Source: Branchiostoma floridae
Lineage: Eukaryota; Chordata; Leptocardii; Amphioxiformes; Branchiostomatidae
Reading direction: 5' to 3'
Assembly: GCF_000003815.2 (NCBI RefSeq)
Contig: NW_023365822.1
Coordinates: 12,576-37,856, forward strand
Length of the DNA: 25,281 nucleotides
The notes beneath the pieces were generated by a model. The model was not told the origin of the DNA. It was given only the letters and a program-made list of their open reading frames with translations, and searched no databases. A program made the position numbers and the translations under genes. Positions 1 through 16,313 of the stretch are shown piece after piece; position 1 is the stretch's first letter; every line of letters begins with the position of its first letter.

Positions 1-6047
<6,047 letters not shown>

Positions 6048-6658
6048 TTCTGATGATTCAGAAGTCAATATGGTGGGAGAAGTATTTCTTCATTTTTGAT
6101 ATCAACTAATGAACACCTTTCAAGAGCCAAGTTTGTGGACGGTAGGAAACAAGTAGGAGTCTACTGCAAAACACTACATGTACCTCATGAGCTAGTTGGG
6201 CTTCTTGGACAAGGACATCTTTGCATTCACTGAAGGTGATGCATTATTCTACCATATAACATAGTGTAATGGTTAGTTGACATTTTTGTTTGCATTTTCA
6301 ATTACTAGTATAGTTAGTGTAAAGGGTTTCTGGTGAGAGTGTTACTGGTTGGTTTATTTTTGTCAGGTAATACTCAGAAGTGTACATAACAGATATTTTT
6401 CCAGTTCTTCAAAGACGAAACCTTGCTTACTAGTATTAGTTTATTTAGATAGCTTTTATCTATTTCTAGTATTTTATCTAAGTATTCTGTTTAGTTCAGC
6501 CACTGAAGGGCCTGTTAGAATTTGAATAGGATTTCCCAGAGTGTGAAATTGGATGTAAGATTAGGGCACCTTAAATTCAAGGCTACTTAAGTCAAAAGGT
6601 TTAGGGTGTGTCAAGATTTTAAAGAGGTCCTATACTTGTTGCAGTATGTATGGTATGT

Positions 6659-6978
6659 CAGGGCTTGAATTGTTGACATACTTTTTTTCTGCATACCTGC
6701 ACTGGAGAGGTAACATTGAAAATTACCTGCACCAGACAAATTTTACAAAATGTACCTGCACCACTCTTACTTAAGGAAGTATGGATCATACTAAAATTGC
6801 TCAGGAACTATTGCTATTTTTTCTTGTATACTTCATAGGTGGTACCAGTCAATGTAGCTAATAACAATCCATATACACCTACATTGACATTTATGTATAA
6901 AACCCAATACATGGACCAGTGCAGGTTAAGTGCAGGTAGACGCCAGCACTACCTGCACAGCTGGTATTTCGAGCCCTG
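6659..6978. mobile_element. hAT-like MITE, about 320 bp
   Basis: The ends CAGGGCTTGAATT (6659) and the complement of TATTTCGAGCCCTG (ending 6978) form terminal inverted repeats of the CAGGGCTCGAAAT type known from hAT elements. Inside, the word ACCTGCACC recurs on one side and its complement GTGCAGGT on the other, so the subterminal regions also pair. There is no ORF. The 8-bp flanks (tggtatgt and tatgtgta) do not match cleanly, so the target duplication has decayed or my boundaries are slightly off. It probably sits in or just past the helicase 3' UTR. Confidence 0.65.
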
Positions 6979-8009
6979 TATGTGTATATGAATCACTCTA
7001 AACATTTGTAGTTCAGTTATAATAATACACTACGCTAACAGTAAGTATAGATTGCGACACAATGGACAACAGAATGCATGGCGATGCACCTTTTATTGGG
7101 TGGACAATATTGTTAGCCTACATTTCAAGATACACAGAAGTAACTTCCCGAAGGATAATTTTCTTAAGAGTATACATGACAAGTATCCAAACTTTATAAA
7201 AATAGACAATTTCTTTGTCTCTTATGGCTGACACTGAAGAGGTTGTGATATACTGAAGTACATCAGCACATTGTAGGTAGTGACAGTATTGGTACTGTTC
7301 TTACACCGTGTACAGGTATTGGTTAGGGATCAGAGGGGTGGGGAAGGAACTCTGACGCTGCCTATGTATTGTACATAAGTTGTCCGGACGTGAAGATTCA
7401 GAAGTCTAAGTTGGGATGGGGAAGGGGGCGTGCAAAGGGGTAAATGCAGAGTCCAATCCCGAACCAAACTGTACGCCGTGTGAGAGATCTGAGGATGGAT
7501 GCGATAAACAGGCAAGAGGGCTGTGATGGACAGCAACCAATCAACTTTCAGACCAACGGTGTTCGGTTGTGCTTCCTAGGAGTTTGAAAAGAGCAGCGAC
7601 GCAGACATTTCATGTTACTGGTGTTTATACTGCCCTCTCCACTGGCCAGTGGATTTTTTTATGTTCTCCCTGAAAATGAGAGAATGTTGGCCATCACAGC
7701 CGGCTCTTGCGTCTGCTTATTTACAAAGCCAAGCAAAGTTTTTACAACAGAGACTTGGAATTTATCAACAGTGATTGTCCCTGTAGTTAATATGGTGGAA
7801 CTTTCACTCCTTTGTCATATTAGTTGTTGGAATCATTCTGTTAGAAGTCCGTTACTATGATTTCATCCATTATTTCTGGCAGTTCCACATATTCCTTGCC
7901 TTCTACATATGATTATTACTTCCATTTATTGGCAATGTGTTCCTATAAAAAAGAAACTTGTAGAGATTTAGTAAAATACAGCTATATCTAGATACAATGC
8001 AGCTGTCTG

Positions 8010-8015
8010 TTTATT
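8010..8015 (-). terminator. Candidate polyadenylation signal (AATAAA) for the collagen transcript
   Basis: TTTATT on the plus strand reads AATAAA on the minus strand and would give a 3' UTR of about 1.6 kb. Another AATAAA at 9528-9533 would leave only about 60 bp of UTR. Further ones occur near 7922 and 7091. The choice is uncertain. Confidence 0.25.
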
Positions 8016-8232
8016 TGTGGGTCAGTCTATTGTCTAAGTAGCACCCTGTAGTAGACAAGCACACCACCCTCCATGTAACACCCTCAAACTGAAGACCAGA
8101 TGGAAGTGAAAAGATGATAGTGCACACATCTTGTTTCTCCCACAGTTCACTTGGATTGGCTGTGACCTTTGACCTCAGCTGGAAGCAGGACAGATTCACT
8201 TTTTCCATGACGGCTGTCATGTTGGTTGCCAA
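8011..8232 (-). other. Unassigned ORF, about 69 codons from an ATG
   Basis: A minus-strand ORF reads MTAVMEKVNLSCFQLRSK from its ATG and ends CYLDNRLTHK, and its stop TAA overlaps the AATAAA at 8010-8015. I recognise no domain. An in-frame stop lies about ten codons upstream of the ORF's first ATG, and I find no good acceptor before it, so it is not an obvious terminal exon. It may be chance sequence in the collagen 3' UTR. Confidence 0.2.
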
Positions 8233-9591
8233 GGTCGTTTTAGAGCCAAGGACAGCCAGTCAGGAAGAAATGAATCTGAGGCACCTGTTCACAAATGTTC
8301 CCATTCACCTGCATGCACCATCACATGCACAAGGCTAATACTGCCAAGTTAAACTGGATAGTGTTCCCCAGAATGGAAAACATCTAGCGTAGCAGATGTC
8401 GCCATTGGGTCAAAGTGAATGGGCACACGTGTCCAGAGGGTCAAACATAACTCTTTGCAACAAAGGGAAGGGTGGGGTAAGATGTGGATATGAACTGAAC
8501 TAATACCAACTAGCCATATAGATCATGTTACAAATTCACCTTAGCCAGCTACTAGAATACAAAAACTTAGCAACTAGTATATATATATTTATATATAGAC
8601 TTGAAGTAGCCAAACATTGCTTACAAAAACTTTTCAGTGCCACATTTTTAATATGTTGTTCCAGTTAGCCAGTTTTACACATCTATTATTTAAACAAAAA
8701 GCCTCTCTAGCACCTAAATCTATGGGCATTATGTCCTTACTTACAGTAGGAAAGTACAAAATTTAAAATTTTCAAAATGTTCTCAACTTGGGTAAAAATG
8801 CTTACAAAATAATAACTTGAAGAGATAGCACCTGTTTGAAAGATAAAATGTTACCTGGTAATAAAATGCTTACTCAAAATGCCAAAAATAATATTTGCAT
8901 ACTCAAGCCAGTAACATGCAAATTTTCTCCATAATGGCAAAGTACCTGCAGTTTCATAGCACCTTTGGCAATTTATCTTGAAGCCAAGCACTGAAGTACT
9001 TCTCTGCTTTTTTGGCAAGTGACAACTTTGAGGAAAACAGCCTAAGACCAGGCCTGTCGAGGGTTTTGCTTGGGTTTACACTTCATAGCCTTGAGCAAGG
9101 CCTGTCAAAGGCTACAGGTAGAATGTTTGACATAGCACCAAGGGTTTCTGGCCCTGAACATAGCAGAAGGTTTCATTCTTTATATCAGGAGCTGTTCATA
9201 TATACCAAGTGATGGCAACTGTAGCAATGAAACCCATTGCTGTGCTTAGGGTCATACTTATGTAATTGCAATATTTGACACCAAAACTGGTGAAACAGTA
9301 TGGCTCATGAGAATGTTTTTTTGTCCTCAGGGCAGCCAAGAATTCTGGAAGTCCCTGAAAATGTCCTGGATAGTTGTTAAGGCAAAACTAGTTAGTGGCC
9401 ATCCTGGGCTTTAATGTTCTCCTTACGTCACCCTGTTTCTTTCTCACTAGGGCATGTTATCATAACATATCAAAAAAAGGCTTGTATCCAAAAGGTTCCA
9501 GTAATAAAAATTTCTTTTGTTTAGCCTTTTATTAGATCATCAATATTTCTGAAAATTTGCATGTTCCTGGGTTAGGTGGTCCTCCTCCCCC

Positions 9592-9732
9592 TTAGCTGAA
9601 ACATATGGGTCCCACTTCGAAGCCGAACCTCTGGTCTGCCTTTCCGATGTCCACAACCTTTAAGTCTGTAATTGGCAGCTCAAACATTTTCGCTGTTGTG
9701 ATTTCGAAAACTGTCTTGCCGTATTCCCGGTC
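9592..9732 (-). CDS. Collagen last exon: end of COLFI domain
   Basis: The acceptor ctctacag precedes [13 protein letters not shown]. The exon ends [11 protein letters not shown] and TAA (9594-9592). It encodes 46 residues, including the eighth cysteine, and starts in phase 0. Confidence 0.94.
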   Translation of the reverse strand, partial: DREYGKTVFEITTAKMFELPITDLKVVDIGKADQRFGFEVGPICFS

Positions 9733-12700
9733 CTGTAGAGAAAAACAACAGAAGATATCACTACCTGTTATACACACACAAACTATAATTCTCTAAACCA
9801 TCTGTGTTTAGAAATACAGACAAAGAAACTACACGCACAGAATATTGTATTTTGAATCAAATTGAGTCCAACTTACTTTGCAGCCATCAGAAATTACATT
9901 GGGCTTGGTTTTGCTGTCCCACGCGTATTCGATATCATTGTTGCCTTGCAGCATGATGGCCTTGCTGTGGCGGCCAGTCTTCGAGTCGTACCACGCGATG
10001 GAGTTGGAACAATAGTAGGTGAAGTTCTGTGTTGCCTTGGCGTGCAGAAGCCTCAAGAAGGTCAACTGTACAACACCCACCCTTGTGTAGGAGATCTGGA
10101 AAATATATGAAAAATTTATGATCATATTCAGACCTATATCTGCAGGTCTTAGTGATGAATCAGTTGTTGGGCAATGCCAGCTTAGAAAGAGACAGCTGAA
10201 TTCTGTTCAACTACTGGTAAGTAAAATGTATGATCTTCCACACATCAGGACACATTCTAGTGCAAGTCATTTCTAAATGATGAAATCTTGTAGTAATCTT
10301 CCTTCCTATGAATGCAGAAGCACAGACACACAAATACACACACCGATTTTGATACATACATACATACACACAATGTTACATAAATTACATGTTTTGAAAT
10401 GTATGACTTGAACATTTGTCTGTTTTCACAATGGTGAAAATCTCTGAAATTCAATTTTCCTCAAACTCAATTCTCATCAAACATAAAACATTACTCACGG
10501 GGAACCCTCTTATGTAGTCGCTGAACCAATCCTTTGGATTTTCGTCTTTCCACGTTGCCATTCGATGCTGTGAGCAGGAGAAATAATATCAAGCACACAT
10601 TAAGTTACATTATAGAATACATTTTCAAAGTATCAGGAGAAATACACAAAAAAATTGAGTGGTACTTTTCCTTAACTTACTTACACTATCCTTTTCCTAT
10701 CCTATGTGGAAATGGACAACAAAGAAAAGAGGAAGTCCAACCGATTTGCGCATCTCGTCTGGCTCCACACAGGTCTCTCCTCCAGCTGTGAGGTTACAGA
10801 ACACCTGGATGGCGTCCTTAGAGCAGCCCTGGTTAGGATCAATCCAGTACATACCTGAGGAAAAACATACCAACAAATGCAGGAATGAATTAACTATCCC
10901 ACCGGAGATTGTAGGCACAAACTGTCTTAGCAATGTACACTATACCAAGCTTAAGACACAGTTCTAGAACTGTGCACACCACAAAAAGTGTTTCCTATGA
11001 AAAGTGCTATTTTGTTTCTCTGAACTGACCATCTGGGAAGGTCTTGTGACACATGTACAAGTCTTTGCATGTTCTGGCTGGATTGTCCCGTGTGCCCAGT
11101 GGTGCCTTCATCTGCTCGATCTCGATCTTGAGGGAGTTGAGTGAGCCGAAGATCTCCTCCATCCCTGCCTCGTAGTCCAGGAAGCTGATGCCGTCTCCCT
11201 CTCCTCCCTGGTAGCCTTCCAGGTCGTCATCATCCGACACGTCTCTCTTGGTCTTCTTCTGGATGTTCAGAGGTAGTGGCTACAGAGGGACGGTATGTAG
11301 TGTTTATTTCATCTTGAACACAAGCAGTCCCTAATTGCCAAATGTCCATTATGCCAAATTACACTGTAACAACCCATACTTTTGGTCTGTCTATACCACC
11401 CTTGCTTATATGCAGACAATCTTCCAGAGATCAAGTCTTTGGCTTGAGTCTTATGAGGTCAGAGTTCAATGCATTTAATTAAGTAATTTGATCTGTGCTC
11501 AAATGTTTCCTACCAGTATACTTTTGCTTTTGCTCTTTTACTAATTGCAATAAAATGTCACATAATAAAAAAAAAATTACTACTCACTGTTCTCTCTCCT
11601 CCTGGTGGACCCTGAGACAGAGGAACAACAAACAGATGTTACTATTGTTAGACTCAAGGTTTGACCAGACTGTCCTTGGTGCTGAACCATGGATCCACAA
11701 GTCAAATATTACAAGGTTTGTAACAATGCTCTGTTCAGCATGCACACGAAACATTGGCTTCTGGAAACTATGTACTAACTGTCTAAATTTTGACTCATTA
11801 AGATTAAAAAACTGGTTGCTTCCTCAGCCTCAACAGTACATTCACTTTAATCTGAGGAATAATGACCAGTATTATTTTTTTGACCAAAAATAATCAAACA
11901 TTTTGTTCTGAAATTGTATCTTGCTTTTCACAGGTCAGCCATGTCCAGATGATGTTTACCATTGACAAGACAGAATAACTTACAGGAGGTCCAGGTGGTC
12001 CTGGTGCTCCAACTTCTCCCTTGGGTCCTGCTGGTCCCTACATGAGGTAAAACTAGTTGTCAGCACATGACACTCCTTCTCTGGCCTTGCAGATATACAA
12101 ACCGACTTAAGTGTAAAAATGTGCTAAGGAAACTGTGTCATGAATTGGTGCAATGCAACAAAACTGAATTTTTTAAATATAGAAATCATGTCATCTAATG
12201 GCTGTGAATTGTTGTATCACTAACATATCAGAACTGGCGCCTATTTTCTTACTGTTGATGCATTTGCTTACAGCATCAGTCAATTTTGTCCCATAGACTA
12301 CCATAGTCATGTTCTGTGTGCCATGCATATGAAATTCGTGCAATGTAGTCATCCTTTTGTAATTGTCGTGTGTAGTTTGAAATTATACTTACTGACAGGA
12401 AAACGTCAATGCAACAGAGAGAGAATCATTATACAGAAAGTCAGTACATGAATGATGTAGAAACAACTGGTCATGTGGCAATGCCTGGTCACAGTCAAAA
12501 GTTGTTTGGTTTGTTGTATTCCAGCGTCACCCCCAATAAACTCCTTTTACCCAGAAATCATGGCAGTGGTGGCACAGTGCTGAAGTGTTCTCCATACTGG
12601 GTCTGATTTAAACAACGCCACTTAGTAGGAAGTTAGACTAAAATCTGTGCCAGATCACTGGCAACGAAATTGTGTAGTAGTGTCGTGCAGAGAACTTAGG

Positions 12701-15700
12701 ACAAGATTTCATGTTGACTATGTGCGGTAAAGCAGCATCCCAAATTGTAAATGCTGGGCAGCACCACATGTAGTCGACAAGGAGTTGTGTCTTAAGTAAC
12801 CTGCATGGCAGTGTCACAAAGTTACACACCATCTTGACCAATTTTCTGGACATCGTTCAAATCCCACCCAATATTGAAAACACTTCAGCACTGTGCCATG
12901 ATTTTTGGGTGGAAGAAGTTGCTATCATCAAATTGTAATGGTTTGGCAGGAACAGAAAGTACCACATACCAGCGATCCCTTCTCGCCCTTTGCTCCACCA
13001 GGTCCCTATATACAACAAAGAATCAACAACTCATCCATGCGTGTGTGTACAAACATACCATATATCCCTTTGATCCCTTGATTCCGCGACCTCCCTGATG
13101 GTTAATAACAAACATGTTAAGACACTGAAAAGCAGGCTACCATCCCTTGTGTTTACATCTTGGCTGATTCTGTCTGGTTGCACTTTATTGTTTTTTTTAA
13201 AGAACCATTCTTTCCAGGCCAATTGTGCAACAGGTCATGGGGGGAGGGATCTTAACTTTCTGACAATCTCCAGTGTGTTTACAGCATGAGATGGTAGCTT
13301 CTTAAAGAGTGCCCTGCCAAAACTACAGAACATTTTTTCTATACGTTTCGTGTCATACATTTCGGGGTGAATGATGTAACAATTTTTGTGTGGCCTCCGT
13401 TAGATGAATCTAAGAGTTTTCATAAGTCACAATTTAATGTTTTAGTTGATATGGGGGCTTTAGTAAGCACAAGGGGTAGACCATAGACACTTCATCAGTG
13501 ACACAAAGACAGGTAAGTATAAATATAGAGAGATCAATTGAGCAGAGAAGTTTTAGAGTGTTGAAAAGGTACTGATATAACAAGCACTGTTAGAACAAAC
13601 TTCTACTTTAGGTGGGTTAAGAAAAGAGTATTCCGTTTTTCTGTATCTCTATCTTACTTGAAAGGGACATCAGCCTAATGCAGTAATTGTTAGCTGTAAT
13701 TGTTGAAGACTCATCATCAAACACATAGACTACAAACAACTTTCTAACAGCTACAGTCAATGTCAGATTCCAACGTCTGGTAGAAATCACACATATCCAT
13801 GTTAACACACTGACGTACATATAACTATAGTCATTGTCTCCTGTTGCGGTCTGTTTTAGAGAAAGTCATCAGAATAATCAGATTAGTAAAGACAGTACAA
13901 ACATGAAGGGGAATAGTAGGTACATGCCAGAAAGACACACTTAAAAACTGTAACAGAGGTCAGGCCACACTCAACCGTAATATATTTACATATCTAACTA
14001 CAATTGGATGATACACAATGAATTCTACATTGATTTTACATGCTTCGTCATTGTTATCTGTGCTTGCAGTTTCCCATGATTCTCTTCATCATCATCATCA
14101 TTGCATTATTGCATTTCCATCGTTTTCATACTGTTGCTGCAACCTCAAGTATACAGTCTGAACATAAGACATGCTTGTCTCAACTGAAATAATGTGCAAA
14201 CTTCATAAAACTGATTCATTTCCACAGAAATCAAGCGCTAACATTCCCCCCTCTCAGCTTTGAAGGAGCTAATCTGGACCAAAATTTAAATTTTAAGTCC
14301 TAAAACTTCTTTTCCTATGAGCAGCAGCCACTTCTTTGATTTCCATTCCAACCTTCAAACCATCCCCTGCAGACGGACCCCATGATTGAGAGTTATCCGT
14401 TACTTACAGGAAGGCCTGTTGTTCCCTGCTCTCCTGGCCCTCCACGAGGGCCATCGTTTCCCTGTACAGAACGGGAGGAAATAAAGACCAGAAGCATTAA
14501 ACACTGGCGGGCATACTCACGGGTTGACCTGGGAGTCCAAAGTCTCCAGGCGAGCCGACGGGGCCAGTCCTTCCCTAAAGTGTGGAGAGGTAAAGGTTGA
14601 GGAGGACAGGAACACAGGGAAAGTGTACTCTCCAAGCAGAGGTTAGGCTCCGGCTGTTTTTTTAATGTTCTTTGTTAGTTGTTTTTATCAGACTTTCTGT
14701 TTTGTCATATTTCTTGACGTCCGCCAGGATTTTGACAATTACAAGATACAATACAAAATAGAAAGCCCGATAAAAACAACTGAAAAAACGTTAAAAAAAA
14801 CTAAATTCTGCTCGGAGGGTTGATAAAGTGAAGCTTTAGTATCTGAGCAGTTACAACCAATGAGTAGCCAAACCTTAGGCTTCAGTGGCAAAGCAAATTA
14901 TGAAAGCAGCAATTACAATGGACATTACTTATTGTTGGAAATGAAGGTGTCATTGTAAATTTGCTCTTTTTAGAAAGCTTTTGGTATGGATATCAACTTC
15001 CTTACGTAATTATCACAAACATATCTTTCAGTGAAACAAAGAAAAATTTTTTTTGACATTCATTAAGAAAGAAATTCTGAATATTGATTGTTAACATTAC
15101 TCAGATGGATGGACAGCAACTTTCAGTCCATCACACAAAATAAGTCAATGAAGAGAACTGAAGAGGAAATAGAAGTTGAGGAAACCGTGTTCGAAGGATG
15201 TGTGCCGTTTGTGAAAAATGTGGAACTCAAGCATGATGAGAAAGCAGGTAATCAGCTGCAACGAAGCATCAGTTCTGCTGGCTTCTGTCAAAGTGAAACA
15301 TAATGCATATGATCATAATGCACTTTGTGTGTTACGTCACAATTTACACAAGCCATGACATTAACTCAAACAAGCTTACAAAATTACTGTCTTTACTGTT
15401 ACAGGGTTACACTGCGTATCATTGCCAGGAAGCTGCTGGCCACATAATCTCAACAATGAACGCTGAAAGCAGCTCATTCAAAAGACATTTCATGCTGCAT
15501 TGAATTGCTTGAAGTCTTTGCTCATTTTTCACCAAACATGTACACCGTTTACTCACGGAGTCTCCCTTAGGTCCAATTGGTCCATCCAAGCCAGGCAGGC
15601 CTCTCTCTCCCTTCTCTCCCGGAGGACCGATCGGGCCGGTGAGACCAATCAGTCCAGGGTGGCCCTGAGAATTAAGAACATCAAGGTCTGGTCAAAAATC

Positions 15701-16132
15701 AGATGTTCTACAATATCAAAGGATAATAAGCACTGCACTAAAGAAGAGCTCTACTCAGACATATCTAGATATCTGTCAAGTATACTTTCCTGATTGCGAT
15801 TGAGGCTTCATTGCCTAGTATGATCTGAGTTTGTCCTCCAGTACATTTGCATGTGACTCTTTCTTACTCTTAGATTTTTACATTTAGATGCTATCTATTC
15901 ATGAGTATTGTAATTCTCTTGTCGTTCTTCTTTGTGCAGTCAAAGTCATACATGGACTGACTGGCAATAATTAGTAGTTGAAGAGACAAGCAAATCATTT
16001 TCAAGAACCACAAAGATAAGTCACCTTTTCTCCCTTGGGTCCAGGGTCTCCCTTTAGACCAGACACACCTCGTGATCCCGGGATGCCAGGGGGGCCAGGG
16101 TCGCCGGATGGTCCAGGGGGTCCTTGTTGGCC
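9592..16132 (-). CDS. Clade-B (type V/XI-like) fibrillar collagen alpha chain, C-terminal 13 exons (5' partial)
   Basis: Thirteen minus-strand exons join in phase to 421 codons plus TAA: 16132-16025, 15664-15557, 14574-14521, 14461-14408, 13094-13059, 13005-12970, 12037-11984, 11611-11588, 11279-11030, 10854-10742, 10567-10499, 10095-9877 and 9732-9592. The first eight encode uninterrupted Gly-X-Y repeats. Then come a PLPLNIQ telopeptide, the KKTKR|D furin-like site, an acidic DDDD stretch and a COLFI C-propeptide of about 250 residues with eight cysteines and an NFT glycosylation site, ending [37 protein letters not shown] and [12 protein letters not shown] are diagnostic of vertebrate COL5A1/COL11A1-type chains rather than COL1/2/3. 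Family role: the C-propeptide selects and trimerises chains in the ER and is then removed, and type V/XI chains nucleate and limit fibril diameter in the extracellular matrix. The N-terminal domain and most of the helix lie right of the window. Confidence 0.94.
9877..10095 (-). CDS. Collagen exon: COLFI core
   Basis: 73 codons, phase 0-0, acceptor ttttccag and donor aaa|gtaagt. It reads [17 protein letters not shown], then [15 protein letters not shown] and LQGNNDIEY, and contains the conserved N-glycosylation sequon and cysteines six and seven. Compared with recalled COL5A1, it is about five residues shorter between SY and VGVVQ. Confidence 0.93.
10499..10567 (-). CDS. Collagen exon: [10 protein letters not shown] segment
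   Basis: A 69-nt phase 0-0 exon of 23 codons, acceptor gctcacag and donor ccc|gtgagt. [18 protein letters not shown] corresponds to the TSWPKENPGSWFSEF segment of type V/XI chains and is one of the features that marks clade B. Confidence 0.88.
10742..10854 (-). CDS. Collagen exon: calcium-site region of COLFI
   Basis: The acceptor tttcctcag completes a split Gly. It then reads [19 protein letters not shown] and [14 protein letters not shown], with cysteines three to five and an NLT sequon. The DPNQGC segment is part of the calcium-binding trimer interface in this family. The proposed donor, TCG|GTTGGA, is weak. It was chosen because it keeps phase 0 and reproduces the Cys-to-Trp spacing of vertebrate V/XI chains. 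Confidence 0.85.
11030..11279 (-). CDS. Collagen exon: telopeptide, furin-like site and start of C-propeptide
   Basis: 250 nt, acceptor tctgtag and donor gatg|gtcagt, starting in phase 0 and ending with one base of a Gly codon. It reads [19 protein letters not shown], then [19 protein letters not shown] and [24 protein letters not shown] fits a furin-type cut, as in vertebrate type V chains. The heptad-like [12 protein letters not shown] helix is the trimerising coiled coil. It carries cysteines one and two. Confidence 0.94.
11588..11611 (-). CDS. Collagen exon: last Gly-X-Y triplets (24 nt)
   Basis: A micro-exon GPPGGERT, phase 0-0, with acceptor gtctcag and donor aca|gtgagt. It closes the triple helix and leads into PLPLNIQ, matching the position of GEVIQPLPI in vertebrate V/XI chains. 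Confidence 0.85.
11984..12037 (-). CDS. Collagen Gly-X-Y exon, 54 nt
   Basis: [18 protein letters not shown]: six triplets on the classic 54-nt fibrillar-collagen unit, acceptor catgtag and donor cct|gtaagt. The proline-rich end probably stabilises the C-terminal nucleation region. Confidence 0.92.
12970..13005 (-). CDS. Collagen Gly-X-Y exon, 36 nt
   Basis: [12 protein letters not shown], four triplets, acceptor tatatag and donor ctg|gtatgt. A 53-bp intron separates it from the 36-nt exon upstream of it. It aligns with GPKGNKGST of recalled COL11A1. Confidence 0.88.
13059..13094 (-). CDS. Collagen Gly-X-Y exon, 36 nt, proline-free
   Basis: [12 protein letters not shown], four triplets without any proline, acceptor ccatcag and donor atg|gtatgt. 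I know of no counterpart at this place in vertebrate V/XI chains. Confidence 0.85.
14408..14461 (-). CDS. Collagen Gly-X-Y exon, 54 nt
   Basis: [18 protein letters not shown], six triplets, acceptor ctgtacag and donor cct|gtaagt. A 59-bp intron (14462-14520) separates it from its upstream neighbour. Confidence 0.9.
14521..14574 (-). CDS. Collagen Gly-X-Y exon, 54 nt
   Basis: [18 protein letters not shown], six triplets, acceptor actttag and donor ccc|gtgagt. It shows the same length and phase as the exon next to it. Confidence 0.9.
14646..14817. repeat. Fold-back inverted repeat, arms about 55 bp
   Basis: The left arm (14646-14698, GCTCCGG..GTTGTTTTTATCAG..CTTTCT) pairs with the right arm (14760-14817) around a spacer of about 60 bp, with several mismatches. 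It looks like a small non-autonomous transposon in a collagen intron. I could not see clear target duplications. Confidence 0.55.
15557..15664 (-). CDS. Collagen Gly-X-Y exon, 108 nt
   Basis: Twelve triplets beginning [20 protein letters not shown] and ending GPKGDS, acceptor attctcag and donor tcc|gtgagt. [13 protein letters not shown] is nearly identical to the 36-residue block of vertebrate COL5A1/COL11A1, which anchors the alignment of this chain. Confidence 0.94.
16025..16132 (-). CDS. Collagen Gly-X-Y exon, 108 nt (most upstream in window)
   Basis: Twelve triplets from [19 protein letters not shown] to [12 protein letters not shown], acceptor ctgctctag and donor aag|gtgact. The [11 protein letters not shown] end joins the next exon as in vertebrate V/XI chains. 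About 300 further triplets expected for a fibrillar helix are not in the remaining 9.1 kb. Confidence 0.93.
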
Positions 16133-16313
16133 CTAGAGCAGGAGATATCTTTTCATCACTGCAACTCGCTATATAGACATCCACAAGTCATTCAAGAGAT
16201 TACCAGCCAACGTACAGTTACAATGCCATTATGATGTACTACATTGGGGCTTGTATGAGTGTGGATACCTGGTAAATCATAGCACTGAAGAGCTATGTTT
16301 GGGGTACCCGGAT

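Larger units (their letters stand above)
6048..9591. other. Convergent intergenic region with both 3' UTRs
   Basis: It lies between the helicase stop (+) and the collagen stop (-). It should contain the helicase 3' UTR at the left and the collagen 3' UTR at the right. The AT-rich stretch 8490-9590 looks like untranslated sequence. A hAT-like MITE occupies 6659-6978, a (TA)n tract lies near 8578-8600, and an unassigned ORF lies at 8011-8232. I could not fix the transcript ends from sequence alone. Confidence 0.6.
12038..15556 (-). other. Long collagen introns
   Basis: Introns 12038-12969, 13095-14407 and 14575-15556 show no further Gly-X-Y exon. A (CAT)n tract lies near 14087-14102 and a fold-back repeat at 14646-14817. 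The shorter introns at 10096-10498 (with a (CA)n/(CATA)n tract near 10318-10372), 11280-11587, 11612-11983 and 15665-16024 hold nothing else that I recognise. Confidence 0.6.
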
